The translations under genes were made by a program, and so were the position numbers. A stretch of DNA of 26,879 nt, taken from contig JALOLY010000006.1 in the NCBI GenBank assembly GCA_025455725.1, positions 1-26,879 on the forward strand. Reading direction: 5' to 3'. Under the pieces are notes generated by a model. It was not told where the DNA came from. It was given only the letters and a program-made list of their open reading frames with translations, and did not search any database. Source of the stretch: Amoebophilaceae bacterium (GTDB lineage Bacteria; Bacteroidota; Bacteroidia; Cytophagales; Amoebophilaceae). Shown in pieces: positions 16,781 through 26,424 of this stretch; position 1 is the stretch's first letter; each line of letters starts with the position of its first letter.

Positions 16781-19700
16781 CTAAAAATTCTTTGTAATAG
16801 AAGCTGGTATAGTGTACCCATCTAGGTCGAGGGTGACGCCTCCTTGTAGGGTCTCTGCTAATTCTAGTTTTGTCGCTTGTACCTCTTGGCAAATGTAGGC
16901 TTTGTGCTGCCGTATAGCTGCTGCCACAAAAGGATGCTGGGGCATGAGCGTTACTTCTATTTTATCCTGTACAGCTAACCCTTGCTCTTTACGAAGGTTT
17001 TGGAGGCGATTAACCAGCTCGCGGGCTATACCTTCTTGGCGCAAGGCGTCGTCGAGTCTAATGTCTAGTGCTACTGTAGTATTACCTTCCTTAGCCACAA
17101 CCCACCCTGGAATGTCTTCTGAAGTGATGATGACATCGTCCAGTGTCAATACTATGCTTTCCGAGTGTCCTGGAAAAAAAGGTGCCATGGCTGCTTCGGA
17201 GTTGGGGAGTACTACAGCAAGCTCCAGGCGTTGCGCTTGCTCTAAGCGTTGAATGTCTGCTTGCGTCAGCTGTGCAATGATTTGTGCTAGCATTTGCACA
17301 CGTGCCCCGTAGCGTTGTCCTAAAACTTTAAAATTGGGTTTGATTTTTTTAGTCACTACGGCTGTAGTATCATCTATGTAGGCCACATCTTTGACATTAA
17401 CTTCTGATTTGATCAAAGATTCTAGTGAGGCGATGTGAGTCTTGGTAGTTTTATCAACAATGGGCAACAGGAGCCTAGCTAGGGGTTGTCGTACTTTGAG
17501 CTGATGTTTCTTTCTTAGTGAATGAACCAGTGAGACGATTTTTTGAGCCTCGTGCATTTTTTTTTCCAAAGTTGTATTGATGAATTGGCTTTCAGCCTTT
17601 GGAAAGTCTGTCAGATGCACAGAGCACGCTTCCTTCTGTTGATCTGTGTGATGTAAGGCCTGGTAAATCTGCTCTGTGTAAAAAGGGGCAATAGGCGCAG
17701 CGAGTTGGGCAATGGTGATCAAGCATGCATACAGTGTTTGGTAGGCGGCTAACTTATCAGGACCGTCCTCGCTTTGCCAAAAGCGTTTTCGATTCAGACG
17801 TACGTACCAATTGCTCAAATCATTCACCACAAAATCTTGTATGGCTCGTGCTGCTTGGGTAGGGGTATATGCTTCGTAGGTCTCCGTCACGGTTTGGATC
17901 AAACTGTGTAGGCAAGAGAGTATCCACTGATCAATTTTGGGCCGGTCGGTAAGGGGGACAAGTAGAGTTTCCCGGTCAAACTGGTCGATATTAGCATACA
18001 ATGCAAAAAAGCTGTATGTATTGTGGAGAGTCGCGAAGAAACGTCGTTTTACTTCAATGATGCCATGAGGGTCGAATTTAAGATGGTCCCAAGGGTTAGC
18101 GTTGCTGATCATGTACCAGCGTAGGGTATCTGGACCATATTGGTCCATCATGGAAAAGGGATTTACGACATTGCCTAAGCGTTTAGACATTTTGTTGCCA
18201 TGTTGGTCCAATACAAGCCCATTAGCTACCACCTGCTTAAAGGCTACCTTATCAAACAACAGAACAGCCAATACATGCAGGGTAAAGAACCATCCACGGG
18301 TTTGGTCTAACCCTTCTGCGATAAAATCAGCGGGGAAATGCTGTGCAAACATTTCTTGATTCTCAAAAGGATAGTGGCACTGTGCGTAAGGCATTGCTCC
18401 AGAATCAAACCACACATCGATCACATCAGATTCTCGGTACATAGGCTTACCCTGGGGACTCACCAGTACGATTTGATCTACATAGGGGCGGTGTAGGTCG
18501 ATTTCTGCTGGTAGGGGCGCGTCCATCAGGCCTGCAGCTACGGCTTGGTCCACTTCTAGGCGCAGTTCTGCCAGTGAACCCACACACTTTTCTTCTTGTT
18601 GGTCCTTGGTGCGCCAAATGGGCAAAGGCGTGCCCCAGTATCGGTCTCTGCTAAGGTTCCAGTCTACCAGATTCTCTAGCCAGTTACCAAACCTGCCTGC
18701 ACCTACACTTTTTGGCTGCCAGCTGATGGTTTTGTTTAGTGCTATGAGGCGATCTTTGCAGGCGGTGGTCTTGATAAACCAAGCATCCAGCGGATAGTAC
18801 AAGATGGGCTTGTCTGTGCGCCAGCAGTGAGGATAGCTGTGCTCGTACTTGGCTACTTGAAAGGCTTTGTTTGTTTCCTTGAGCTTGATGGCCAGTAATA
18901 TATCTACTGATTTATAGTTGGGCTGTTGGCGGATTTCTTGGGGTACATATGCTTCTTTGACGTACTGGCCAGCAAAATCGGTAATTTCGGCCACAAAACG
19001 GCCCTGGCGGTCTACAATGGGGAGAGCTGTATCAGAACCGCGTTCTACGGTGATAGGTGGAATACCTGTTTGTTGCGCTATGCGCATGTCATCGGCTCCA
19101 AATGTGGGGGCAATGTGTACTAGGCCTGTTCCTTCTTCGGTGGTTACAAAATCGTCCGCAACGATGCGAAAGGCAGGTTGTTTGGGGGTTACGTAAGGAA
19201 GAAGCTGGTGATATGTCTGTCCTATCAGATCTTTGCCTTGATAGTGTGCTATAATTTGCCATGGAATGGGCGTGTCGCCGGCTCGGTAATGGGCAAAAGT
19301 AGCGGGGTCTTGGGTTGACTCTGTTAGGAAATAACGCTGCACGGCAGCTTGTGCTAAAATTACTTGTACAGGTTGGTAGGTGTAGGGATTGAATGTGCGT
19401 ACCTTAACGTAGTCGATGTATTTTCCTACTGCCAAAGCGCTGTTCGCTGGCAGCGTCCAGGGGGTAGTGGTCCAGGCCAAGAAGTAGTCCCGCTCTGTGC
19501 CCTCTGCCCGGAATTGTGCCACGACCGAGGTGTCTTTGATGGGTTTGTAGCAGCCCGGCTGATTGAGTTCGTGGGCACTCAGTCCAGTTCCGGCAGCAGG
19601 CGAGTAGGGTTGGATGGAGTAGCCTTTGTAGAGTAAACCTTTGTGGTGCAGTTGCTTGAGCAAGTGCCAGAGTGACTCCATGTAGTCACGGTCAAAGGTC

Positions 19701-20149
19701 AGGTAAGGGTGGTCTGTGTCCAACCAATAGCCCATTTGCTTTGTCAGTGTGTCCCATTGTTCCTTGTATTGCAACACTGCCTGGCGGCAGTGTGCATTGT
19801 AGATTTCAACACTGATTTTAGCACCAATGTCTTCTTTGGTGATGCCTAGCTGTTTCTCTACAGCAAGCTCTACTGGCAGTCCGTGCGCGTCCCAGCCACT
19901 TTTGCGCTGCACTCGAAATCCTTGTTGTGTTTTGTACCTGCAAAAAATGTCCTTGATGGTGCGCGACAGCACGTGGTGGATACCAGGTGCACCATTGGCT
20001 GAGGGAGGACCCTCGTAAAAAGTGAAGTTCTGCTTTTCATCTCGTTGCCGGATGGAACGCTGAAAAGTGTCGTTTTTTTCCCAAAAAGCGTGGATAGCGC
20101 GAGCAGTCTGTGATAGGTCTAGCTTGGAGTGGGTAGGGTAGGTAGACAT
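16781..20149 (-). CDS. ileS: Isoleucyl-tRNA synthetase, long eukaryote-like type
   Basis: Charges tRNA(Ile) with isoleucine and edits misactivated valine. The product is 1122 aa. The HIGH-equivalent motif is PGIHHV at 55-60, preceded by FYEGPPSANGAPG. KMSKR starts at K653 (DQHGNKMSKRLGNVVNP). The CP1 editing domain lies between (AWTTTPWTLPANSALAVG; TTEEGTGLVHIAPTFGADD). An anticodon-binding domain and a long C-terminal region follow, without the Cys-rich zinc module of short bacterial IleS. Length and motif wording match the IleS2 class, common in Bacteroidota and generally poorly sensitive to mupirocin, which I infer from class only. The start MSTYPTHSKLDLSQTARAIH fits the family. A short same-strand ORF ends 11 bases upstream, suggesting cotranscription. 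Confidence 0.95.
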   Translation of the reverse strand: MSTYPTHSKLDLSQTARAIHAFWEKNDTFQRSIRQRDEKQNFTFYEGPPSANGAPGIHHVLSRTIKDIFCRYKTQQGFRVQRKSGWDAHGLPVELAVEKQLGITKEDIGAKISVEIYNAHCRQAVLQYKEQWDTLTKQMGYWLDTDHPYLTFDRDYMESLWHLLKQLHHKGLLYKGYSIQPYSPAAGTGLSAHELNQPGCYKPIKDTSVVAQFRAEGTERDYFLAWTTTPWTLPANSALAVGKYIDYVKVRTFNPYTYQPVQVILAQAAVQRYFLTESTQDPATFAHYRAGDTPIPWQIIAHYQGKDLIGQTYHQLLPYVTPKQPAFRIVADDFVTTEEGTGLVHIAPTFGADDMRIAQQTGIPPITVERGSDTALPIVDRQGRFVAEITDFAGQYVKEAYVPQEIRQQPNYKSVDILLAIKLKETNKAFQVAKYEHSYPHCWRTDKPILYYPLDAWFIKTTACKDRLIALNKTISWQPKSVGAGRFGNWLENLVDWNLSRDRYWGTPLPIWRTKDQQEEKCVGSLAELRLEVDQAVAAGLMDAPLPAEIDLHRPYVDQIVLVSPQGKPMYRESDVIDVWFDSGAMPYAQCHYPFENQEMFAQHFPADFIAEGLDQTRGWFFTLHVLAVLLFDKVAFKQVVANGLVLDQHGNKMSKRLGNVVNPFSMMDQYGPDTLRWYMISNANPWDHLKFDPHGIIEVKRRFFATLHNTYSFFALYANIDQFDRETLLVPLTDRPKIDQWILSCLHSLIQTVTETYEAYTPTQAARAIQDFVVNDLSNWYVRLNRKRFWQSEDGPDKLAAYQTLYACLITIAQLAAPIAPFYTEQIYQALHHTDQQKEACSVHLTDFPKAESQFINTTLEKKMHEAQKIVSLVHSLRKKHQLKVRQPLARLLLPIVDKTTKTHIASLESLIKSEVNVKDVAYIDDTTAVVTKKIKPNFKVLGQRYGARVQMLAQIIAQLTQADIQRLEQAQRLELAVVLPNSEAAMAPFFPGHSESIVLTLDDVIITSEDIPGWVVAKEGNTTVALDIRLDDALRQEGIARELVNRLQNLRKEQGLAVQDKIEVTLMPQHPFVAAAIRQHKAYICQEVQATKLELAETLQGGVTLDLDGYTIPASITKNF

Positions 20150-20160
20150 GGTGTATCTAG

Positions 20161-20589
20161 CTAGGCACAGCTACCGTTTGCTGCTACCAGAATCTTATCC
20201 AATTGTGCTGACCAGTGGACCATCTCTGTCTTTAGTTGCGTAATTTCCCGCTCTTTTCCTTCTTTGTGAAGTAATCTTTCCATGTTAAGAGCCCTGGTTT
20301 GAGCATCATGTGAGGAATAATCCAGAACGATGTGGCAACTTTTATCGTAATTCCCTGTGTATGCCTCTCTTCGTATTCTCTGACTTTCTCCTCTACTTCT
20401 TCTTCGTACAACGCTGCCTTTCTGAGCTCCCTGTGCGTGCCAGTTTCCCTTGTTGCCGGTGCGGGGTTGTTGTATTGGGAATTGTCTGTGCCATTCTGTG
20501 TATACGCCCAGTCCCCTCTCAAAAACAAGCATCAAAGCCGCAGCGACGTAAAAGCCAGGTAGCGCGCGCCCGTGTTGTGCTGGTGCCAC
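20161..20589 (-). pseudogene. Short coiled-coil ORF before ileS, possibly a frameshifted ZapA relic
   Basis: This frame is open for 142 codons. Only its end looks like protein under selection (TRALNMERLLHKEGKEREIT, then an amphipathic helix). Just upstream, a different reverse frame looks better (HRELRKAALYEEEVEEKVREY, to about 20355). Joined, the halves resemble the Bacteroidota cell-division protein ZapA: L-R-K-A-A ... EKV-EY, then DK......AL-LE and a C-terminal coiled coil. A frame change near 20350 is implied. The N-terminal ZapA strand region is not recognisable in any frame. The identity is tentative: it may be an intact unknown protein or a ZapA pseudogene. The stop lies 11 bases before the ileS start. 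Confidence 0.35.
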
Positions 20590-20934
20590 GTGTCGGTTAG
20601 TTAGTCTCCGTTCTGTACGGTGCTAATATCGACCGCCAAAGTAGCATCAACGCACTGAATATCCAAGGTATGTCAAAGGTACAATTGTTGTTGCTAGTGG
20701 TTTCATAGCCTAGACTAAAACCTTTGCGTGGCCAATTTACGAATTAGAGCGCATTTCAATAGCTTGATGCTGTTGCTTATTGTCTAATGGATACGTTTCA
20801 CCTCCGCATTTTCCTTAAGCAAGGTGATAAGCAGACAGCATCGTAAGGAAATTTTTCTCGTTAACTATGAAAGTGTTCGTTTAGATAATCCTATGCCATG
20901 CAAAGGTCTCAAAGTAGCAAAGGGGATGCTCATC
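20590..20934. other. Gap with a second IS5-like transposase relic
   Basis: No intact gene. Positions 20826-20910 match 450-534 at roughly three bases in four. Read on the reverse strand this gives FETFAWHRII-stop-TNTFIVNEKNFL and ends AYHLA-stop, parallel to the relic at 439-669, so both come from the same transposase tail. The rest (20590-20825) shows nothing I can identify, though upstream signals for the ileS transcript should lie here. Confidence 0.5.
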
Positions 20935-21246
20935 TTAGTTGTTCTTTTCTTCGAATTGTTTAATTTCTTCCTGTATTTCTTGGATTAGGTTTCCTAGCTT
21001 CGACAATGGTATGCTATCTCGTCGCTTAGGTGTGTCTCCTCCTCGTTCGTGGAGTTCTGATGCGTCGTTGGTTACTGCTTTGGATTGTTTTGTTGTAGCG
21101 TTCAGGGGCTCGGTTATTTTCTCTTCTTTTGTTTTTGGTGCAACAGGTCTAGGTCTCGGGAAACTAGGATGCTTCTTCTCATCTTTGACACAGTTTATGC
21201 ACGAAACGACGACTAAGATGGCAGAAAGTATGTACAGGTTATGCAT
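20935..21246 (-). CDS. Small predicted lipoprotein (103 aa)
   Basis: It begins MHNLYILSAILVVVSCINC, a short signal peptide with a lipobox-like VVSC (C16) and a second cysteine at 19. The mature part is hydrophilic and rich in Lys, Glu and Pro (PSFPRPRPVAPKTKEEK), probably disordered. It ends in an amphipathic helix, KLGNLIQEIQEEIKQFEEK. No family is recognised. The forward frame over the same bases is a shadow rich in Ser and Phe. It follows the RNA methyltransferase gene on the same strand after 100 bases, and the transposase relic lies just beyond its stop. Such small lipoproteins evolve fast, so orthologues may exist only in close relatives. Confidence 0.55.
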   Translation of the reverse strand: MHNLYILSAILVVVSCINCVKDEKKHPSFPRPRPVAPKTKEEKITEPLNATTKQSKAVTNDASELHERGGDTPKRRDSIPLSKLGNLIQEIQEEIKQFEEKNN

Positions 21247-21346
21247 CTTTTGCTCATGACAGTTGTAGAACTATTTACTGCTTCTGGAGCGATTTTGCTC
21301 AGGTAGTACGGTTCAAATACATACACACACATAAGGCCTATGTTTT

Positions 21347-22120
21347 TTACCGTCGTTGACGTTGCCAATGATCACATACGATGGCGGCAGCCACGGCTGC
21401 GTTGAGCGATTCTGCCTGGCCATATCGGGGGATGCTGATCCGCTGTTGTATGTAAGGCAGCACGTCCGGGCTGATGCCTTGGGATTCATTGCCAACAACG
21501 ATTAGGCCTGGAAAGGGTAGCGAGGTACAGTGGATGTTATCGCCCGTGGTAAAGGTGCCCAAGATGGGCCAAGATGTGTTGCTTAGAAAGGTAGCCAAAG
21601 GTGTGTAATACACTTGTACGCGTGTAAAAGACCCCATGCTGGCATGCAACACCTTGGGATTGTATAAATCCACGGTGCTGGGGGAACAAATCAATGCTGG
21701 AATGTTGTACCAATCTGCTATGCGTACCATCGTTCCTAGGTTACCTGGGTCGCGAATATTATCTAGTACCAAGCCCCAAATATCGCCAGTAGGCGCTGAT
21801 AATGTATGCGCAGGCATTTGTGCTACGGCTAATACTGCCTTGTTAGTAGTCAGTGTGCCTATGGACGCCAATGTATCTTCTTTTGCCTGAAAGATAGCCG
21901 TGTCACCTTGTCTAGGAATGTCGTGCGTGGCTAGAAAGACAGGTGTCCCCACAATCATCCGCACGGTATAGTGAGAAGCCAGCAGCAAAAGGACATTTTT
22001 AGCCCCTTCTACGATAAAAACTTTTTCTTGTTGGCGGTACTTCTTTAGGTGTAGGCTTTTTATGAATTTTGCCTGCTTACTGGGGAGCCTTTGAAAAGGA
22101 ACTAGAGGTGCAACACACAT
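21347..22120 (-). CDS. TrmH/SpoU-family RNA 2'-O-methyltransferase
   Basis: SPOUT-fold enzyme that methylates a ribose 2'-OH in rRNA or tRNA using S-adenosylmethionine. The 257-aa product has an N-terminal substrate-binding region (KFIKSLHLKKYRQQEKVFIV, then EGAKNVLLLL) and all three SpoU motifs: LVLDNIRDPGNLGTMVRIAD (motif 1, with the catalytic-type N and R), IVVGNESQGIS (motif 2) and ISIPRYGQAESLNAAVAAAI (motif 3, the knotted loop). This arrangement is that of the RlmB/TrmH-like proteins usual in Bacteroidota; the target nucleotide cannot be told. The ATG at 22120 is the only start before the conserved region, so the first codons overlap the divergent tamL-like gene. Confidence 0.9.
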   Translation of the reverse strand: MCVAPLVPFQRLPSKQAKFIKSLHLKKYRQQEKVFIVEGAKNVLLLLASHYTVRMIVGTPVFLATHDIPRQGDTAIFQAKEDTLASIGTLTTNKAVLAVAQMPAHTLSAPTGDIWGLVLDNIRDPGNLGTMVRIADWYNIPALICSPSTVDLYNPKVLHASMGSFTRVQVYYTPLATFLSNTSWPILGTFTTGDNIHCTSLPFPGLIVVGNESQGISPDVLPYIQQRISIPRYGQAESLNAAVAAAIVCDHWQRQRR

Positions 22121-24489
22121 ACTATCTATTTCTACTTGTTGGTATCACTTTTTTTCAGTCAGGGTGTGTGGCCACTCGCTTGCTGCGAGAAGATGAGTAT
22201 TTGTTGAGCAAACAGCAAATCCAAGGTACCCAGAAAGTAAGTAAGCACGCGTTGACACAGTACTATCAGCAGCAGCCTAATACTAAGTGGCTGGGGGCCC
22301 CATTTTTACTGTGGATGTACCAGGCTGGGAAGCGTAGTTTTGACGCAGTATCTATACAGCGACGAACAGCCCGAATAGAAGCTAAGTTTGAGGATAAGAT
22401 AGCGGCTGCTGTTGGCGACGAGCGCAAGCTAAAACGCTTGAAGAAAAAGCTAGATAAGAAGCAAAAAGAACGGGAAAAATATCTTCAAGAGGGCAACCTA
22501 CTGATGCGTTATGGGGAGCTGCCTGTGATGTATAGCCCTCGGCAAAGAGTAGCTACAGAGCAGCACTTGTTGGCTTATTTACATGCTAAGGGTTATTTCA
22601 ACGCCCAAGTGAGTAGTGTGGTGACGCTGTGCGATCGGAAGGCAACCATCACCTACCAGATTGAAGAAAACCAACCTTATTTGCTCGGTGAGTTAAGGCT
22701 TAACACGCCTGATAAGGCCATCGAGAAACTGCTTCAAGACCATCGGTGGCAAAGGTTACTGAGAAAAGGAGATTACTATGACCAGGAGGTGTTGTATCAA
22801 GAAAGAGAACATATTTATGAACTATTGCGTAACCATGGTTATTTCAGGTTCAATAGGCAGTACATTCGGTTTGCTGTAGACACCACGGCAGCGGACAATT
22901 CTGTGGTTGTAGAGACTGTGATTGATCTTCCTATAGACAGCCAGTCACATCCAGTATTTTACATAACTCGGGTGGAGTGGGATGTTGGTAGTACAGCCCA
23001 GGCAGAGGAAGTTACGAAGGAGAAAGACGTGTTCCATAGCGACATCGTTTTTAAGAACCTGAGCCGCCAGTTCAGACCCGATGTCCTGGCAAGAAATATA
23101 ACGCTTCGTCCTCCCCAGGTTTATAGTAAGCAAGACCTGATTGAAACACAACGACGCCTTGCTAGGTCAGGCAGTTTCAGGTACGTCCATATTGATTGCG
23201 ACGTGATAGACAGCAATGAGTTGGTGTCACGCATTTATACCAAGCCATCCGATCAATTTCAACTCTCTAACGAATTAGGACTTCAGGTAAGCCACAACTA
23301 TTGGTTGCCTAAGCCTTTTTATAAGTTATCTTTTAAAAGCAGTAATCTTTTTAGGAATCTGGAGATCTTGGAGCTAAAGACCCACATTGGTATTGAGGGT
23401 GTAGCAGCGCTTACAACTAAACAAAGTACCGTCAGTAGCCAGACATATGGCGCCGATCTTTCGCTTTCTTGGCCGCAATTTCTGCTACCCTTAAGAGCTA
23501 CTACTCGTACCCGCTTGGAGCGTTTATATCCGGTGACAAAGTTGTTGTTGGACTATCAATATACCCGGCATCCAGACTACAAACAGAGCATTGTTACAAG
23601 TTTCGTCCGCTACGACTGGCAGGACCAAAATCGTGGTGCGTATGCGTTTACACCGCTTGGTATTGAGTTGACTGATACCTGGGACAGGTCTGATGAATTT
23701 GAAGCAAATCTTAAAAAACTTCGAGGTCAGGGCAACCGTTTGTACAAAACTTTTAAACCTTCGTGGGTAACGCTGCTATCTTTTCAAGGTACTTTTTGTG
23801 AGAAGCCTGCATCTGGTACAGACCTACCGTATTTTTTGTTGACATTGCTGTTTGAGAGTGGGGGGGCACTCCAAAACTTTATCGACCTACGTAAGGTGAT
23901 GCCCAAGCTCGCCTATCACCAGTATATAAAATTTGATATGGGCTACAGCCAACGTATACCTGTGCGTTCCGGTACTGTTTTTGCCTATTGCATTAATGTA
24001 GGCATTACCCATGCTTATGGCCGGGAGAAATTACTTCCGTACAGTCGTTACTATTTTCTAGGTAGCTCTAATGGAATGAGGGCTTGGGGGCCTCGTAGCC
24101 TTGGTCCAGGTAGCTACAGTGCCCCAGAGGGGTCTGGTTCAGGGCGTTCTACGGAGCAAATCGGCACACTGTTACTGCAAGGCAGCGTGGAGTTACGGAA
24201 ACAGCTGGTGGGCTTGATAGAGGGGGCATTCTTTGTAGACGCGGGTAACATTTGGACTTTGAATGAAGATAGCTGTCAAAATGGTCGATTTAGTATCCAG
24301 GATTTCTACAAAGAAATCGCGATAGGGGTAGGTGTGGGCTTACGACTCAATTTTAGACTACTTGTCTTGCGGTTAGATGTGGGGTTCAAGCTCTACGATC
24401 CAGCAAAGTCTTTAGGGGAACGCTTCGTAGGTCGACAGCTTTTTTCTGATTATCCTGTCCTACACATCGGCATCGACTATCCCTTCTAA
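22108..24489 (+). CDS. TamA/BamA-like outer-membrane lipoprotein (TamL-like)
   Basis: Outer-membrane assembly factor of the Omp85 superfamily. Read from the GTG at 22108 it is 793 aa with a signal peptide MQHTYYLFLLVGITFFQSGC, so C20 would be lipidated. Lipidated Omp85 proteins are known in Bacteroidota as TamL. ATRLLREDEYLLSKQQI after the Cys is the usual TamL opening. POTRA-like domains follow, with a charged helical insert (about 95-130) and YLHAKGYFNAQVSS and LLRNHGYFRFNRQYI as typical repeats. The C-terminal part from about 390 is a D15-type beta barrel: YYFLGSSNGMRAWGPRSLGPGSY carries a GxRGW-like lid motif, and it ends LHIGIDYPF with terminal Phe. A longer frame from 22069 is possible but lacks a leader-like start. 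It diverges from the methyltransferase with overlapping 5' ends. Confidence 0.88.
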   Translation: MQHTYYLFLLVGITFFQSGCVATRLLREDEYLLSKQQIQGTQKVSKHALTQYYQQQPNTKWLGAPFLLWMYQAGKRSFDAVSIQRRTARIEAKFEDKIAAAVGDERKLKRLKKKLDKKQKEREKYLQEGNLLMRYGELPVMYSPRQRVATEQHLLAYLHAKGYFNAQVSSVVTLCDRKATITYQIEENQPYLLGELRLNTPDKAIEKLLQDHRWQRLLRKGDYYDQEVLYQEREHIYELLRNHGYFRFNRQYIRFAVDTTAADNSVVVETVIDLPIDSQSHPVFYITRVEWDVGSTAQAEEVTKEKDVFHSDIVFKNLSRQFRPDVLARNITLRPPQVYSKQDLIETQRRLARSGSFRYVHIDCDVIDSNELVSRIYTKPSDQFQLSNELGLQVSHNYWLPKPFYKLSFKSSNLFRNLEILELKTHIGIEGVAALTTKQSTVSSQTYGADLSLSWPQFLLPLRATTRTRLERLYPVTKLLLDYQYTRHPDYKQSIVTSFVRYDWQDQNRGAYAFTPLGIELTDTWDRSDEFEANLKKLRGQGNRLYKTFKPSWVTLLSFQGTFCEKPASGTDLPYFLLTLLFESGGALQNFIDLRKVMPKLAYHQYIKFDMGYSQRIPVRSGTVFAYCINVGITHAYGREKLLPYSRYYFLGSSNGMRAWGPRSLGPGSYSAPEGSGSGRSTEQIGTLLLQGSVELRKQLVGLIEGAFFVDAGNIWTLNEDSCQNGRFSIQDFYKEIAIGVGVGLRLNFRLLVLRLDVGFKLYDPAKSLGERFVGRQLFSDYPVLHIGIDYPF

Positions 24490-24866
24490 TCTAGGAGCAC
24501 ACAGAAAGGAACCAATTTGGTCGCCCTTCGGCAACTAGCTATCCGAGCTGTATCGTGTTCCTACTACATTCACCCATGAGCCTTGAACGACTACCCCCTT
24601 TACTTTGGCGCTTTAGTGCAGATGATTACGGATTTCCTTTCACTTATTTATGGTTGACCCAGCATGTGCCGGTAAAAGAGCCGAGAAAAATTTTAGAGTA
24701 CCACAAGGATGCTCAAGTGAGGATACAGCCTATCCAGACGTTTGCCCTACATGCGCGAAGGTACATAGGGTCGTTGAGGAGCTACTGACGCGACCTTGAA
24801 ACCCGGTATACGTTACCTAATCCCAATCTCCTTTACAATGCATAAGGATAAATGTCATTTTCTTCA
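24490..24866. other. Gap after the tamL-like gene, one doubtful small ORF
   Basis: A forward frame at 24555-24788 encodes 77 aa (start possibly the ATG at 24576, MSLERLPPLLWRFSADDYGF). It has an ordinary amino-acid mix but no recognised family, signal or terminator, and may be the start of a truncated gene or chance. The remaining sequence shows no feature. The convergent GTPase relic ends near 24867. Confidence 0.3.
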
Positions 24867-25262
24867 TTACGCGGACATTGCATAAAGCACCACACTACGT
24901 ATGATAAATGACAAGATAGGACATATATTTTCGTTGCCGTGACGCATGTGCTCTAGCTGTGCACGTTTTTCTTCTAGCTTTTTTAGTCCGTTCGTCTCCT
25001 CTTTACTTCCTCTTTCGTCCATTGTTGGTCTCGATATGCCTCTCTACGATGTCCTAAGTGTTGACACAACGTATCTGTGTTGACAACTAGGGGAGCGCCA
25101 TCGAGCGCGTTTGATAACGCTCTGATCAGGAATAGTTGATCCTCTGCCTCTCTGAAGTTGTACGTGCTAGCACTACTTCGGCCCTTCGTTAAGATAACTA
25201 CATCGATGTCAGGCAATACCTGGCCTTCGATGAGTTGATTCACTGGAATAATGCCAAGAGAT
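24867..25262 (-). pseudogene. C-terminal relic of an AIG1-like GTPase, third copy
   Basis: The first reverse frame reads NQLIEGQVLPDIDVVILTKG, then SSASTYNFREAEDQLFLI. This aligns with HELIEGQVLPDINIAILQKA and the LDFEDARRQLSELI region of the neighbouring GTPase C-terminus. An in-frame stop lies just upstream (about 25263), and no GTPase domain precedes it. The frame closes at 24983. The coiled coil continues in another reverse frame (KEETNGLKKLEEKRAQLEHM) to about 24867, so there is also an internal frameshift near 25000. This is a decayed duplicate of the C-terminal helical and coiled-coil unit, in tandem with the copy at 25287. Confidence 0.7.
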
Positions 25263-25286
25263 GGTCAAAGGCAGATAACTTATCTC

Positions 25287-26424
25287 TCATTTCTTGCTTG
25301 TCCTGTCCAGTTGTTCCCGTACCAAAGCTAGTCTTTTGTGTACTTCTGCCAATTCCGCCCTCAGCGTAGCCAGATTTTCTTGGCGAGCGTCTTCATTGTC
25401 TTTATTGGCTTTGCAATCGTGAATATGCTTTTGTATTGCGTTGATGTCGCAAGCTAGTGGCACACCAGGGAGGTGACCGATGATGCTGATGAGTTCACTT
25501 AACTGCCGCCGGGCATCTTCAAAATCTAATACGTTAGCACTACTTCTGACCGCGTTGGCCTTTTGTAAGATAGCTATATTGATGTCAGGCAACACCTGGC
25601 CTTCGATGAGTTCATGCACTTCAGGATGTTCAATGATCCGTAGGCGCTGGAGGAGTTGCCAGTGCTGGCCCAGTGCCGTGACGTCACCTTGCGTGATAGC
25701 ACTGGCTATTTGGGCATGCAATTGTCGAATGGTGGTTAGCAAGTGCACCTTGTCACTGTCGGTAAGTGTTGTCTGAAAGAGGTGTACGGCCTGCTGTTGT
25801 GGGATGTACTCGAGTTGCGCTATCTCGGTACGAAAGCGTTCTATAGGCCAAAAGTCCGGGTTATCTATTGCGCGATCGAGGGGATCGAAGAGAAAGATGC
25901 GATCAGCAAGTATCGTTGCGACATCGCTATTGACACCCATCAACAGCTGCCCCCGTACTGCGTTTGTTGTGAGTAGCTCATCTTCTTCATAAAGGGGTGC
26001 TTTGGTGATCCCGATGAGCACAGAATTTTGGTAATTCCTCAGGTTGTCTACGCCACCAAACATTGCTCTGCACATGGTTTCTAGATCCTGGATGTAGCGG
26101 CCTCTGTCGGCCGTTAATTCATCGTATTCCGCCAAAAAAACGGCTTTTACACCGGTTGCTTGCTGTAAGATTTTTCTGATGTTGATAGCATTAGCGATGT
26201 TGATTTCAGCTCCCCTCGTATCGTAGAATCCAGGACAGTCGCAGTAGGCGCTGTTAGGTTCATCAGTTGTTTGTACTACTTGGGGCAAGAAAGTTTGCGA
26301 TTGTCCACTATGTCCAATGGGCATGACCTCCTCGCGAGGACTTTTAGGTGCTACGACGACCACTCTTTTCATGCCAGGCAGCCCCAATTCTCTAGGTCTC
26401 ACTGCCCTCATCTGGCATCCTAAG
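25287..26424 (-). pseudogene. AIG1-like GTPase, downstream part after a frame change
   Basis: This frame holds the rest of a GTPase whose P-loop lies in another frame. In order: LGCQM and RELGLPGMKRVVVVAP; EVMPIGHSGQSQTFLPQ; the G3 box YCDCPGFYDTRGAEINIANA; FLAEYDELTADRGRYIQDLE; GITKAP as a G4-like box; then a helical C-terminal domain (LIEGQVLPDINIAIL; VLDFEDARRQLSELISIIGH) and a final coiled coil (NLATLRAELAEVHKRLALVR). No stop interrupts about 375 codons after the junction at 26419-26424, so the break is recent or is bypassed in translation. The open frame itself extends up to 26516, but that extra part is out of phase. GTPases of this type occur in amoeba-associated bacteria and in eukaryotes (GIMAP/AIG1). 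The cellular role is unknown. Confidence 0.75.

Noticed and set aside
16902..17252. 116-codon forward ORF over the ileS 3' part
   Set aside because: Ser/Cys-rich antisense shadow of ileS.
20939..21259. Forward ORF of 106 codons opposite the small lipoprotein
   Set aside because: The reverse frame has a signal peptide with a lipobox and a helical end, while the forward frame is Ser/Phe-rich shadow sequence.
21300..21345. GGTTCAAATA considered as a tRNA T-loop
   Set aside because: No matching T-stem, anticodon arm or acceptor stem could be built around it.
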